From the NCBI GenBank assembly GCA_003139615.1, contig PLJH01000050.1, forward strand, positions 13,438 to 69,421: 55,984 bases of DNA. Direction: 5' to 3'. Shown here piece by piece: positions 1 to 9,461 of the stretch (positions within the stretch are counted from its first letter, which is position 1; each line of letters opens with the position of its first letter). The position numbers were made by a program, and so were the translations under genes. The DNA is from Alphaproteobacteria bacterium. GTDB taxonomy: Bacteria > Pseudomonadota > Alphaproteobacteria > Micropepsales > Micropepsaceae. The notes under the pieces were generated by a model. It did not search any database. It was given only the letters and a program-made list of their open reading frames with translations, and was not told the DNA's origin.

Positions 1-52
1 ATTTGATGCTGCATAAGCACCCCCTCACCGCTTCGCGCGAAGAGCGCTCGCT

Positions 53-77
53 GCCTCTCCCCCGACGGGGGAGAGGC
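53..77. repeat. Palindromic intergenic hairpin (REP-like), copy 1
   Basis: Perfect 11-bp inverted repeat (GCCTCTCCCCC / GGGGGAGAGGC) around a 3-nt loop, 6 bp beyond the trmFO stop codon. The same CCTCTCCC core recurs at 17078-17101 and 17213-17237. Bases 22-52 carry the CCCCTCACC tail that accompanies such elements elsewhere. It may help end the minus-strand trmFO transcript, but there is no T-tract. Confidence 0.7.
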
Positions 78-82
78 GAAAG

Positions 83-1438
83 CTATTCCGCCGCAGCGCG
101 GACGCCGAGCCAACTCTCGAGATCGACAATCGCACGTGCCGCCATCAATTTCTTTCGGTCACGGCCGCGCACGCGCAGTGACGGCGCGAGATCGGGGAAC
201 AATCCGAAGTTCACATTCATCGGTTGAAAGGTCTTCGCATCCGCGCCGCCCGTGATGTGGTTGAGCAGGGCGCCGAGCGCTGTGGTGGAGGGCGGGGACT
301 CGCAGATTTCGCCGGCAAGTTCGCGCGCCGCAAAACGTCCCGCCAGCAATCCGATCGCCGCGCTCTCGACATAGCCTTCGACACCGGTGATCTGGCCGGC
401 GAACCTTAGAGAGGGTCGCGCTTTCAGCCGCAGCGCGCTATCGAGCAGACGCGGCGAATTGATGAACGTATTGCGATGCAGCCCGCCCAGCCGCGCGAAA
501 CTCGCCTCCTGCAAGCCCGGGATCGTGCGGAAGATGCGCGATTGCTCGCCATGCTTGAGCTTGGTCTGGAAGCCGACCATGTTCCACAGGGAGCCCAGCG
601 CATTGTCCTGCCGCAATTGCACGACCGCGAACGGGCGATGACCGTTGCGCGGATCGTTGAGCCCCACGGGCTTCATCGGCCCGAAGCGCAAGGTTTCCTC
701 GCCGCGCGATGCCATCACTTCGATGGGCAGGCAGCCTTCGAAATAAGGCGTGGACTTTTCCCACTCCTTGAATTCCGTCTTCTCGCCCGCGATCAGCGCC
801 GAGATGAAGGCGCGGTATTGCGGCTCGTCGAGCGGGCAATTGATGTAATCCGCGCCGTCCCCCGACGGCCCCACCTTGTCATAGCGCGACTGGAACCACG
901 CAATGGAGAAATCGATCGACTCGCGATGCACGATCGGCGCAATCGCGTCGAAGAATGCGAGCGCGTCTTCGCCGGTCAGCGCACGGATCGAGTCGGCCAG
1001 CGCAGGCGAAGTAAGGGGACCGGTCGCGATGATGGCGGAGCGCCAGTCGTCCGGCGGCAGGCTCGCGATCTCTTCGCGCGCGATCTCGATGTTGGGATGT
1101 TCTTCCAGCGCGTGGGTGATGGCCGCCGAGAAGCCATGCCGATCGACAGCAAGCGCACCACCCGCCGGCAATTTGTGCGCATCGGCGGCGCGCAAGACGA
1201 GTGAGCCGGCGCGCCGCATCTCTTCATGCAGCAATCCGACGGCATTGTTCTCCCAATCGTCCGAACGAAACGAGTTGGAACACACGAGTTCGGCGAGCCC
1301 ATCGGTCTGGTGCGCATCGGTCCCGCGAACGGGACGCATCTCATGCAGCACGACGCGCGCGCCGGCCTCGGCCGCCTGCCACGCGGCTTCACTGCCGGCG
1401 AGTCCTCCGCCGATGACGTGAACCAGGTCGCTCTGCAC
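83..1438 (-). CDS. trmFO: TrmFO, folate/FAD-dependent tRNA m5U54 methyltransferase
   Basis: 451 aa, GTG start. It methylates U54 of the tRNA T-loop using methylenetetrahydrofolate and FADH2 in the cytoplasm. The FAD-binding [10 protein letters not shown] motif is at residues 10-19. The two catalytic cysteines of the family are visible: Cys53 in [10 protein letters not shown] and Cys236 in [11 protein letters not shown]. The length matches the family. The gene starts 3 bp after the stop of the upstream amidase, so it is probably the last cistron of a four-gene minus-strand transcript. Nothing links its function to the amidases. Confidence 0.96.
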   Translation of the reverse strand: MQSDLVHVIGGGLAGSEAAWQAAEAGARVVLHEMRPVRGTDAHQTDGLAELVCSNSFRSDDWENNAVGLLHEEMRRAGSLVLRAADAHKLPAGGALAVDRHGFSAAITHALEEHPNIEIAREEIASLPPDDWRSAIIATGPLTSPALADSIRALTGEDALAFFDAIAPIVHRESIDFSIAWFQSRYDKVGPSGDGADYINCPLDEPQYRAFISALIAGEKTEFKEWEKSTPYFEGCLPIEVMASRGEETLRFGPMKPVGLNDPRNGHRPFAVVQLRQDNALGSLWNMVGFQTKLKHGEQSRIFRTIPGLQEASFARLGGLHRNTFINSPRLLDSALRLKARPSLRFAGQITGVEGYVESAAIGLLAGRFAARELAGEICESPPSTTALGALLNHITGGADAKTFQPMNVNFGLFPDLAPSLRVRGRDRKKLMAARAIVDLESWLGVRAAAE

Positions 1439-1441
1439 GCT

Positions 1442-2875
1442 CTATCCCCAGACCATCGGTCGGCGGTCGCGCCAGGGACTTGCCTGTTCGAGTTGCGCCG
1501 CCAGCCGGAACAATGTCGCTTCGTCGCTGTAGCGGGCGGTGAACATCATACCGATCGGCAGTTTGTCAGACGACATGCCCATCGGCAGCGACAGCGAAGG
1601 CTGGCCCGTCATGTTGAACGGGGGGGTATACCCGAACACGAAGGACTGGCGCTTGTTGAATTCGCGCGGCTCGACATTGACGGGATCGAGATGGCCGATG
1701 CGCGGCGGCTGCGCCAGGGTCACCGGCGAAAGCAGAACGTCGAATTCCCGCCACAACGCAAGAATGTGCCGCGAGATCAGGCGCAAATTCTGAAGGCCCG
1801 TGCCGATCTGCGAACTGGTCAACCCCTTGCTGCCGCGATAGCTCGCCCAGGCAAGCGGCTCCATGTCTTCTTCGCGCGGTTCGCGGCCCAGAACTTTCGT
1901 CCAGTCGTCGATGCTGGCCGCGAACATCGCGCCCGAGACCGCGGCCTGCGCGCGGTAAAGCGCCTTCCAGTCGATCGCGAAATGTTTCTTCTCGATCATC
2001 GTGTGACCGAGTTCGCCCAGAAGCTTCACCGTCGAATCGAATACGGCCTGCACATCGGGATGCGGCGCAATTCCCCGCGGCACTTCGGTTGAAAACGCGA
2101 TGCGCAGCTTTCCCGGCGGCGTCTCAATCTCTTCCATGTAGGGACGCGCCTTCGGAACGGGCGCATAGGGCGCGTCGTCTTCCGGCGTGCCGGTCCAGTC
2201 GAGCATAGCGGCGCTGTCGCGTACCGTGCGCGTCAACACGTGATCGACGACGAAACCGTGCGCGCGGTTGCGGTCGTCCGGTCCGCCCGGATTGCGGAAC
2301 TGCGTCGGCTTCATGCCCACGAGACCGCATTGCGCGGCGGGAATGCGAATGCTGCCGAGACCGTCGCTGCCATGCGCCATCGGCACGATGCCGGACGCCA
2401 CGGCAGATGCCGCGCCGCCCGACGAACCGCCGGAACTGTAATCCGGATTCCACGGATTGCGGCAGACGCCCAGATGGCGTCCCTCCGTCGTGCCGGGAAT
2501 GCCGAATTCCGGCGTGTTGGTTTTACCGGTCAGCACGACACCGGATGCACGATAACGTTTTACAAGTTCGGCATCCTGGTTCGAGCGATAGCCTTCCAGG
2601 AATTTCGAACCATTCGTCATTGGCCAGCCTGCGACGGGCAGGTTGATGTCCTTGATCAGGAACGGCACGCCTTTGAACGGTCCATCGGCCAGCGTTCCCT
2701 TCGCGGTTGTACGCGCTTCGTCATAGGCCTTGTAGACGACCGCGTTCAGCTTCGGATTGTGTTTTTCGATGCGGGAGATCGCCTCATCGACGAGCTCGAG
2801 CGGCGAAACTTCCTTGCGGCGGACGAGATGGGCGAGGCCCAGTGCGTCGTGGCGGTCATATTCGGCAAATCCCAT
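1442..2875 (-). CDS. Amidase signature family enzyme, paralogue A
   Basis: 477 aa cytosolic amidase-signature hydrolase; the family cleaves amide bonds with a Ser-cisSer-Lys triad. Here Lys75 (PFLIKDI), Ser151 (GGSSGG) and Ser175 (GSIRIPA) occupy the triad positions with the usual 24-residue spacing between the serines. It is the third and most diverged of three tandem copies (GAASAV and DGLGS in place of GSAAAV and DGGGS). No transamidosome partners (gatB/gatC) are adjacent, so this is not GatA by context. The substrate is unknown. The stop lies 3 bp before trmFO and the start 4 bp after paralogue B. Confidence 0.9.
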   Translation of the reverse strand: MGFAEYDRHDALGLAHLVRRKEVSPLELVDEAISRIEKHNPKLNAVVYKAYDEARTTAKGTLADGPFKGVPFLIKDINLPVAGWPMTNGSKFLEGYRSNQDAELVKRYRASGVVLTGKTNTPEFGIPGTTEGRHLGVCRNPWNPDYSSGGSSGGAASAVASGIVPMAHGSDGLGSIRIPAAQCGLVGMKPTQFRNPGGPDDRNRAHGFVVDHVLTRTVRDSAAMLDWTGTPEDDAPYAPVPKARPYMEEIETPPGKLRIAFSTEVPRGIAPHPDVQAVFDSTVKLLGELGHTMIEKKHFAIDWKALYRAQAAVSGAMFAASIDDWTKVLGREPREEDMEPLAWASYRGSKGLTSSQIGTGLQNLRLISRHILALWREFDVLLSPVTLAQPPRIGHLDPVNVEPREFNKRQSFVFGYTPPFNMTGQPSLSLPMGMSSDKLPIGMMFTARYSDEATLFRLAAQLEQASPWRDRRPMVWG

Positions 2876-2879
2876 GGCG

Positions 2880-4310
2880 TCAGTCCTCGATTGGGGGGCG
2901 GCGATCCGCCCAGGGTGAAGCTTTTTCGAGTTCGGCTGCGAGCCTGAGCAATGTCACCTCGTCGCCGGTGCGCGCCACGAATTGCACGCCCAGCGGCAGT
3001 CCGTTCCTGCTCCATTGCAAAGGGAGATTGATCGCGGGCTGGCCCGTCGCATTCTGCATGGAAGTAAACGGCACATACTCCACGATAGGCCCGAACGCCC
3101 GCAAGACATAGCGCTCGTCGATATCGATCTTCCCAAGTTCGATCGGGAGAGTGCCGAGTGTCGCATTGAGCCACACGTCATAATCCTGATGAAAGCGCGC
3201 CATGGTGCGGGCCGCGGCGTTCATCGTGGCCTGCGCCATCAGATGCTGCACGGCGGTGACTTTGCAGCCGACTTCGTAGATGCCGAGTGTCAGGCCTTCG
3301 AGAACCTCAAGCGAGGGTGGCTTGCCGGTGATCTGGGCGAGACGTTCGATGGAAGCCGCGGCGTTGCCGGTCCATAACGTCAGAAACGCCGGCGTCATCA
3401 CAAAGGGATCGAGTGATGGATAGGCTTCTTCGACATGATGGCCCAGATCCTCGCACAATTTCGCCGTGCGCTTCACGGCGGCCGTTACTTCAGGATGGTG
3501 TGCGTTGCCGTTTAATGCCCGGAACGATACCGCGATCTTCAGTCGCTTGGGCTTCCGCTTGATCGCTTCGAGATAGGACGCGGGTCCCGGCGGGGCGAAA
3601 TAAGGATCGCCATAGTCGAGCGCCGAACTCAGATCGAGGGCCGCCGCGCAATCCCGCACGCTGCGCGTGACGACGTGATCGACGCTAAGGCCGCTCGTGG
3701 CGTCCGACGCGTCCGGCCCTTGCGTGATGCGGCCGCGCGAAACCTTCAGGCCCACGAGTCCGCAAGCCGATGCGGGAATGCGAATGGATCCGCCGCCGTC
3801 TGTCGCATGTGCGATGGGAACGATGCGCGCTGCAACAGCTGCAGCCGACCCACCCGACGAACCGCCGGTCGAATGCGCGAGGTTCCAGGGATTGCGCGCG
3901 GGTCCGTAAAGCCGGGATTCCGTCGTCGGCAGGATTCCAAATTCCGGCACATTGGTTTTTCCGAGCGGAATGAGGCCCGCCGCACGGTAACGACTGACCA
4001 AAGTGGAATCATGTTGCGCCGGCACGGCAGGAACATAACGCGAGCCGTTGCGCATCGGCATGCCGACAGCAGCCGCGCGAAGGTCCTTGAGCAACATCGG
4101 CACACCCATGAACGGACCGTTCGGAGTCCTGCCTTTCGCGGCCTCGCGCGCGCGGTCATAGGCTTCGAAGATGATCGCGTTGAGAGCAGGGTTCAATTTC
4201 TCCGCGCGCCGGATGGCCTCGTCGACCAATTCGCGCGCCGAGATTTTCTTTTTGCGCACAAGATCGGCGAGACCAAGCGCGTCGTAGCGGCCATATTCGG
4301 CGAACGCCAT
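2880..4310 (-). CDS. Amidase signature family enzyme, paralogue B
   Basis: 476 aa, starting at MAFAEYGRYDALGLADL, which aligns with the N-termini of its two neighbours. A longer frame reaches 4373, but that would overlap the upstream gene by 62 bp and adds residues the paralogues lack. The amidase signature GGSSGGSAAAVAARIVP, followed by DGGGSIRIPASACGLVG, is intact, as is the active-site Lys in LLKDL. The start codon is 1 bp from the stop of paralogue C, implying translational coupling. The substrate cannot be read from the sequence. Confidence 0.9.
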   Translation of the reverse strand: MAFAEYGRYDALGLADLVRKKKISARELVDEAIRRAEKLNPALNAIIFEAYDRAREAAKGRTPNGPFMGVPMLLKDLRAAAVGMPMRNGSRYVPAVPAQHDSTLVSRYRAAGLIPLGKTNVPEFGILPTTESRLYGPARNPWNLAHSTGGSSGGSAAAVAARIVPIAHATDGGGSIRIPASACGLVGLKVSRGRITQGPDASDATSGLSVDHVVTRSVRDCAAALDLSSALDYGDPYFAPPGPASYLEAIKRKPKRLKIAVSFRALNGNAHHPEVTAAVKRTAKLCEDLGHHVEEAYPSLDPFVMTPAFLTLWTGNAAASIERLAQITGKPPSLEVLEGLTLGIYEVGCKVTAVQHLMAQATMNAAARTMARFHQDYDVWLNATLGTLPIELGKIDIDERYVLRAFGPIVEYVPFTSMQNATGQPAINLPLQWSRNGLPLGVQFVARTGDEVTLLRLAAELEKASPWADRRPPIED

Positions 4311-4311
4311 G

Positions 4312-5742
4312 TCAGAGATCGATCTCTGCGTAGCGATGTGCCCAGGGGGCGGCTTTCTCGAGTTCGGCCGCAAGCTTCAGCAACGTCAGCTCGTCGCCAT
4401 AGCGTCCCGTGAAATGAACGCCGATGGGCAGGCCCGCCTTGTTCCAATGCAGCGGCAGGTTGATCGCCGGTTGGCCGGTCACGTTTTGCATCGCGGTGAA
4501 CGGCACGTAGTCGATCAGCGGCGCGAAGGATTTTGTGGGGTCGCGCTCGTCCATATCGAATGTGCCGAGCTTGACGGGCGGTAATCCGAGTGTGGCCGTC
4601 AGCCACAAATCATAGGTCTCGTGAAAATTCGCGGCGCGCCGCGTGGCCGCCTGCATCGCCATCTTGCCGAGCAGATAGTCGCTCGCCATGATCGTCTTGC
4701 CCGCGAGATAAAGCCCCCAGGTGAGACCTTCGAACATATCTTCTTTCGGCGCCTGTCCCGTGAGGCGTGCGATCATATCGATGCCGGAGGCGAGATTGGC
4801 GCTCCAGAACGCCATGAACGCAGGGATGAGCGAGGCCTGGTCGAGATCGGGTGACGCTTCTTCCACCTCGTGGCCGAGTTCGTCGCAGAGTTTCGCTGCC
4901 GCTTTCACGGCCGCCACGCAATCCGGATGCAAAGGCGTGCCATCGAGTTTCTTCGTGGAGAATGCAATTTTCAGGCGCTTGGGCTTGCGCTTGATCGCTT
5001 CCAGATAGGACGCCGGCGCGGGCGGCGCCCAATAGGGATCGCCTTCGACGCCTCCGGCCGTTGCATCCAGCGCGGCCGCGGAATCGCGAACGCTGCGGGA
5101 AACGACATGATCGATCGCCAGTCCGTCGATGATATCTCCGGTATCGGGTGCAAATGTCATGCGTGCACGCGTCGGCTTCAATCCCACCAGACCGCAACAC
5201 GAGGCGGGAATGCGGATCGAGCCGCCGCCGTCATTGGCATGCGCAAGCGGCACGATGCCCGCGGCAACAGCCGCAGCAGAGCCGCCCGACGAGCCACCCG
5301 TCGAATGCGCGAGATTCCACGGATTGTGCGCCGGGCCGTAGAGTTTCGATTCCGTCGTGGGCACGAGGCCGAATTCGGGAACATTCGTCTTTCCCAAAGG
5401 GATCAATCCCGCAGCGCGATAACGCGCCGTCAGAACGCTGTCATGGTCGGAAGGGAAGGCAGGAATGAAGCGTGCGGCCTGACGCGTCGGCATGCCCTTC
5501 GCCAGCGCGAAAATATCTTTGAGGAAAAACGGGATGCCCGCGAAGACGCCCTTCGATGGTTTGCCCTTCGCAGCGTCGCGAGCGCGCTCATAATCCTTGA
5601 AGACCAGGAAGTTGAGTTTTGGATTGAGCCTTTCGCTGCGGGCGATCGCTTCGTCGACGAGTTCGATCGGCTTGACCTTTTTCTTCCGAACAAGTTCGGC
5701 GAGGCCTAACCCGTCATATTTCGCGTAGTCCTTGATCGGCAT
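4312..5742 (-). CDS. Amidase signature family enzyme, paralogue C (first of operon)
   Basis: 476 aa, starting at MPIKDYAKYDGLGLAEL with an AAAGGG ribosome site just upstream; a longer frame to 5796 lacks support from its paralogues. It contains FFLKDI (catalytic Lys), GGSSGGSAAAVAAGIVP and DGGGSIRIPASCCGLVG. It is closely similar to paralogue B across the whole length, including the ASYLEAIKRKPKRLKIA block, so this looks like local gene duplication. It is the promoter-proximal gene of the amidase-amidase-amidase-trmFO run. Function beyond amide hydrolysis is unknown. Confidence 0.9.
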   Translation of the reverse strand: MPIKDYAKYDGLGLAELVRKKKVKPIELVDEAIARSERLNPKLNFLVFKDYERARDAAKGKPSKGVFAGIPFFLKDIFALAKGMPTRQAARFIPAFPSDHDSVLTARYRAAGLIPLGKTNVPEFGLVPTTESKLYGPAHNPWNLAHSTGGSSGGSAAAVAAGIVPLAHANDGGGSIRIPASCCGLVGLKPTRARMTFAPDTGDIIDGLAIDHVVSRSVRDSAAALDATAGGVEGDPYWAPPAPASYLEAIKRKPKRLKIAFSTKKLDGTPLHPDCVAAVKAAAKLCDELGHEVEEASPDLDQASLIPAFMAFWSANLASGIDMIARLTGQAPKEDMFEGLTWGLYLAGKTIMASDYLLGKMAMQAATRRAANFHETYDLWLTATLGLPPVKLGTFDMDERDPTKSFAPLIDYVPFTAMQNVTGQPAINLPLHWNKAGLPIGVHFTGRYGDELTLLKLAAELEKAAPWAHRYAEIDL

Positions 5743-5939
5743 GTCCCGGCCCTTTAAATTTTTTTCGACCTTAGCCATGCGATGGCAGGCTGTCACGAGC
5801 GCCTTTGCGGAAGCCGGGATCGAAGCGATTCCGGGGAAAAGCGCCGGTTTCCGCGTGGCCGGATCGTTTCGTCTCGTGATTGTCGGCTGCCGCGGAGATG
5901 ACTAGAGTGGTGGCAGAGCATTCCTTGGGGGCAGGGACT

Positions 5940-6842
5940 ATGAACAAGATTCCGGTCGGCGAGACCATTTCCGAAGCTTACAGTTTTGGATTCAAGCGTT
6001 TCCTGTCGGTCCTCGGCGTATCGTGGTTTCCCTATGTCGTGGCATCGGCACTGTGCGGCGGGCTCGCATATCTGGCTGCCCCCGAACTCCTGCGCCAGCT
6101 GTCGCACGGAAAATTCGATCAAAATCTGCTGATGGCGAACCTTCCTCATCTGGTGGGGTTGGGTTTGCTTGTCTGGATAGTGTTCTTCATCGCCATCTGC
6201 ATGGTCAGGGTGGGGCTGCTTCGGTTGGCGCTCGGCCGGCACCCTGGGCCCGTTTTCATCTTTTTCTCGTTGGGTTCGGAAGTCTGGATGATGGCAGGCG
6301 CTCTGTTCCTCGCAGCGCTTGTCAGCATTCTGGTCGCGATCCTCACGATCGCGGCGGTCGCAGCCGTTTCGTTTGCCTCCACGCTGATTCATGAGGCCGT
6401 GGCCGCAAAAGCCGTTGTCGCGATTGCTGTCATCGCGGGCGTGCTGTGGTTCGTCTACTTCTATGTGCGCCTCATGTTTTTCCTGCCCGCCGTCGTGGTC
6501 GCCGAAAAGGAAGTGGGCCTTGGTCGCGCCTGGACGCTGGGCGGCGGCAATTTCTGGCGCATCGTGATCGTTGCGATCGTCGTCGTCGTCCCGGTGCTGA
6601 TCGGATTCTCCATGGTCGAATCAGCGATAACCGGGCCCTTCATGTTTGAGATGACTGTTTTTCAGCATCCCGATCGATTGACGCCCGATTTGCTCGCCAA
6701 GGCGATCGCGCATGATCTGGCGCTGTTCGGGCCGCTCGCTTTGATATTGGCGTTCGTCCGAACAATTCTGTTCGAGGGCCTGAATGCGGGCATGGTCGGA
6801 AGCGCGTATCGCGGCGTTACCGGCTCTGCGCTGGCCCAATAG
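5940..6842 (+). CDS. Multi-pass inner-membrane protein, paralogue 1 of 4
   Basis: 300 aa, starting at MNKIPVGETISEAYSFGF after a GGGGGCAGGG ribosome site. About six hydrophobic segments are visible (near residues 20-45, 75-95, 115-150, 160-195, 210-235, 260-285). Two motifs recur in all four paralogues: an N-terminal AYxFxF...LG(L/V)SWxP segment and RAWTLGGGNFWR before the fifth segment. I do not recognise a function. The pattern resembles the membrane domains grouped with GDPD_memb/DUF-type proteins. It is followed 7 bp later by paralogue 2. Confidence 0.8.
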   Translation: MNKIPVGETISEAYSFGFKRFLSVLGVSWFPYVVASALCGGLAYLAAPELLRQLSHGKFDQNLLMANLPHLVGLGLLVWIVFFIAICMVRVGLLRLALGRHPGPVFIFFSLGSEVWMMAGALFLAALVSILVAILTIAAVAAVSFASTLIHEAVAAKAVVAIAVIAGVLWFVYFYVRLMFFLPAVVVAEKEVGLGRAWTLGGGNFWRIVIVAIVVVVPVLIGFSMVESAITGPFMFEMTVFQHPDRLTPDLLAKAIAHDLALFGPLALILAFVRTILFEGLNAGMVGSAYRGVTGSALAQ

Positions 6843-6849
6843 GTCGATT

Positions 6850-7860
6850 GTGCCCGCACCCGACAATCTGCCCGTCCTTCGAACTGTCGCGCGCGCCTAC
6901 GGATTTACGACGGGCAATCTGGCGACAATCATCGGTTTGATCTGGTTGCCGCTGCTGTTACTCGCGGGCGGAGCATATTTCCTTGCGATCAACGTTCTCT
7001 CGATCCTGGAAAGACTTTCGTCGAGCCGGATGGATGCCATCGAAGAGATTCAGCGCACGGGATTTGTATTTTACTACTTTCTGTTCGGCGTTATCTTTCT
7101 GTATTCGGTGATGGTCGTGCCTGTCATGCGGCAGGCGCTCGGGCTGCGCGAAGGCGGCGCGTTCATCCATTTTGGATTGCGCGCTTCGGAGTTCCGCACC
7201 TTCGCCGCGCTGTTCCTGCTCTATCTCGTCATCACGACGGTGAACGTCGTGGGAATCTATGCGTTTGTGTTTCTTTTGATCATCATTGCGGCGGGAAGCA
7301 GCGCGATCGCGTCCGTCGGCGGAGTTGCGCCGACTGTCGCGACAGGTGCAATCGCCATCATCGTGTGGCTCGCTTATATCTGCGCATCGACTTATGTGGG
7401 CGTCAGACTCTCATTCTTCGTCGTTCCCGTGACGGTCGCGGAAAACAGGATCGACCTCATTCGCGCCTGGAACCTGACACGCGGAAGGTTCTGGCGTCTC
7501 TTCTGGATTCTATTCGCAATTCGGGTTCCGCTCGCAATTGCCGGAAGCGCGTTCGCGTTGGCCATTCTGGCCTTTTACTTCGGCGCGTGGCCCATGTTCG
7601 TCAGACCCAATCCGGCGAATGCGAAGTCTGCAGTGGCCGTATTCGAGATGGTTCGGCATGTGCTTCCGGTCTTCATCGGGATTGCGGTCTTTCTCGAGCC
7701 GTTGCGGCTTGGCCTCGAATCGGGTGCCGGCGCGGCGGCGTATCGCGCGTTGGAACCTTCTGCGGTGCCCGACCAGCCTGCCGGCAACTCGGCAGTGCAG
7801 GGCACGACGACCGGCGACCTGCGTTCGAACGATCTGGCGCAAGCTGACGTCGCCAGCTAG
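6850..7860 (+). CDS. Multi-pass inner-membrane protein, paralogue 2 of 4
   Basis: 336 aa with the proposed GTG start (MPAPDNLPVLRTVARAYGF); a longer frame from 6784 would overlap paralogue 1 by 59 bp and is less likely. It shares the ARAYGFTTGNLATIIGLIW opening and the RAWNLTRGRFWR motif with its neighbours. About six transmembrane segments are apparent, with a short hydrophilic tail of about 35 residues. The function is unknown. The 7-11 bp gaps on either side indicate one transcript with paralogues 1 and 3. Confidence 0.78.
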   Translation: MPAPDNLPVLRTVARAYGFTTGNLATIIGLIWLPLLLLAGGAYFLAINVLSILERLSSSRMDAIEEIQRTGFVFYYFLFGVIFLYSVMVVPVMRQALGLREGGAFIHFGLRASEFRTFAALFLLYLVITTVNVVGIYAFVFLLIIIAAGSSAIASVGGVAPTVATGAIAIIVWLAYICASTYVGVRLSFFVVPVTVAENRIDLIRAWNLTRGRFWRLFWILFAIRVPLAIAGSAFALAILAFYFGAWPMFVRPNPANAKSAVAVFEMVRHVLPVFIGIAVFLEPLRLGLESGAGAAAYRALEPSAVPDQPAGNSAVQGTTTGDLRSNDLAQADVAS

Positions 7861-7870
7861 GTTCGCGTCC

Positions 7871-8740
7871 ATGAACAAGATTCCCGTCGGCAAGACGATT
7901 TCCTACGCCTATAGCTTCACTTTCGGCCATATCGGCGCGATCATCGGGCTCATCTGGCTGCCGCTCATACTGATGGCCGTCCTCCGTTTCCTGCCGCATC
8001 TGGCTGGGAGCGGAATGGATTCGACGGATCAGAGCCCACTGGTGCAGGGAAGCCAGGCGATCGGAAATCTCGCGGCCTCGGCTCTGACGCTGCTGCTCTA
8101 TGCAATCATGTATGTCGCGGTCACCCGGCAGGCGCTCGGGCTGCGCCAGGGCACGGCATCCGTCCACTTCGCGCTGGGAATGCCGGAATTTCGCGTCTTC
8201 GGGGCGCTCCTTCTGGTCGTGATGGTGATGTTGGCTTTCCTGGGAACCCTTGCCGGCGCGGTTGCCATTTTGGCCCAGGTCGCGGGGAATACTGCACCTC
8301 TCGCGATGCTTGCAGTCGGCGTGGCTGCCGCGGGTGTGTTGGCGTTCGTTTATGTTTCGACACGGCTTTGGTTTCTGGTGGTGCCCGTGACGGTGGTCGA
8401 GGAACAGATCAATCTGGGACGCGGCTGGACCCTGACGGTAGGCAATTTCTGGCGTGCTTTCGCAGTGATTCTCGCCGTAAGTCTGCCGATAGTCATCATT
8501 TCGGTTATCGGCTCGGCGATTATTATGGGCGGCGATCTCGCAGCGCCGGTTCCTGCGGCAACTGCCAAAAATCCCATTTTGTCCCTCATGCTTTTCGTTC
8601 AGATCGCCGATCGCCATCTTCCGGCGACGCTGTTCCTGGATTTGATCCTCGCGCCTTTCAACCTGGGGCTTAGCCTCAGTGCCGCGGCCTTTGCCTATCG
8701 TTCGCTGGTGCAGGATACGGCCGTCGCGCGCGCGACTTAG
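7871..8740 (+). CDS. Multi-pass inner-membrane protein, paralogue 3 of 4
   Basis: 289 aa, starting MNKIPVGKTISYAYSFTFG, nearly identical at its first residues to paralogue 1 (MNKIPVGETISEAYSFGF). It contains RGWTLTVGNFWRAF before a strongly hydrophobic segment. It has about six transmembrane helices. The last four bases overlap the 3' end of the convergent TetR gene. The function is unknown; the similarity indicates tandem duplication. Confidence 0.8.
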   Translation: MNKIPVGKTISYAYSFTFGHIGAIIGLIWLPLILMAVLRFLPHLAGSGMDSTDQSPLVQGSQAIGNLAASALTLLLYAIMYVAVTRQALGLRQGTASVHFALGMPEFRVFGALLLVVMVMLAFLGTLAGAVAILAQVAGNTAPLAMLAVGVAAAGVLAFVYVSTRLWFLVVPVTVVEEQINLGRGWTLTVGNFWRAFAVILAVSLPIVIISVIGSAIIMGGDLAAPVPAATAKNPILSLMLFVQIADRHLPATLFLDLILAPFNLGLSLSAAAFAYRSLVQDTAVARAT

Positions 8741-9336
8741 GCCGACCTGCGCGCTGCAAGTCCCTTCAACGCCAATTCCAGTAAGCCGTCCGTGAAGGCC
8801 GCATCGAGCGGCCCATGTCCGATGAGCAGCCGGAAATAAAGCGGCGCATAGATCAGGTCGAGTGCCGTTTCGACATCGATATCCTTGCGCAATTCGCGCG
8901 CGGCGATCGCGGCAGCCAGAAGCGTGCGGCCTTCCTCGCGGCTCTTGAGAATAAAGTGGTTGCGGAACACTTTCGCGAGCTCGCTGTCGTTCTGCGCCGC
9001 CGCGATCATCATCGCCGTGTTGCGGCCGGCGCGCGTGGCGAACACGCCGGCCACCTTCCGCAATTGTCGGCGCAACGCTTCGAGCGGGCTACGCGCACGC
9101 GGACCTTGCGGCGCGGGTTCTGCTGTTTCGAGGAATGCCGTCATCGCAACGGCCTGCGCGTTCGGCCATTCGCGATAGATGGTCGGCTTGCCGACGCCGG
9201 CGCGGGCAGCGATGGCTTCCATCGTCACCGCGCCGATCCCGCCTTCATCGAGCAACGCCGCTGCTGCAGCCAGGATGTTCTTGCGCGCATTGGCGTCGCG
9301 CGGGCGGCCGCGTTTCGATTTTTCCGGTGTCTGCAC
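8737..9336 (-). CDS. TetR/AcrR family transcriptional regulator
   Basis: 199 aa from the proposed GTG start (MQTPEKSKRGRPRD). The open frame continues to 9462, but that upstream part runs through a palindromic operator and is unlikely to be coding. The N-terminal helix-turn-helix is typical of TetR repressors: residues ~18-65 with AAAALLDEGGIGAVTMEAIAARAGVGKPTIYREW. The remainder is a ligand-binding helical domain. An 18-bp perfect palindrome 24 bp upstream of the start suggests autoregulation and possibly control of the divergent VOC genes. The ligand is unknown. Confidence 0.88.
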   Translation of the reverse strand: MQTPEKSKRGRPRDANARKNILAAAAALLDEGGIGAVTMEAIAARAGVGKPTIYREWPNAQAVAMTAFLETAEPAPQGPRARSPLEALRRQLRKVAGVFATRAGRNTAMMIAAAQNDSELAKVFRNHFILKSREEGRTLLAAAIAARELRKDIDVETALDLIYAPLYFRLLIGHGPLDAAFTDGLLELALKGLAARRSA

Positions 9337-9359
9337 GCTTGACTCGGTTTTGAATATCG

Positions 9360-9377
9360 TTACGTTACGTAACGTAA
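9360..9377. promoter_or_regulatory. Palindromic operator between tetR and the VOC genes
   Basis: TTACGTTACGTAACGTAA is a perfect 18-bp palindrome in the divergent intergenic region, 24 bp upstream of the proposed TetR start and 85 bp upstream of the first VOC gene. Size, symmetry and position fit a TetR dimer operator; binding itself is inferred. Confidence 0.75.
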
Positions 9378-9461
9378 TTATCGACGAACGGCAAGGCCGT
9401 TTCGTTGGAATGTGCGTCCGGGCCTTTCCATCCGGTGCGCGTAGAGAAGGAGAATGCCCCA

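Noticed and set aside
1442..5742. gatA of the Glu-tRNA amidotransferase
   Set aside because: Three copies in tandem without gatB/gatC, and N-terminal sequences unlike GatA.
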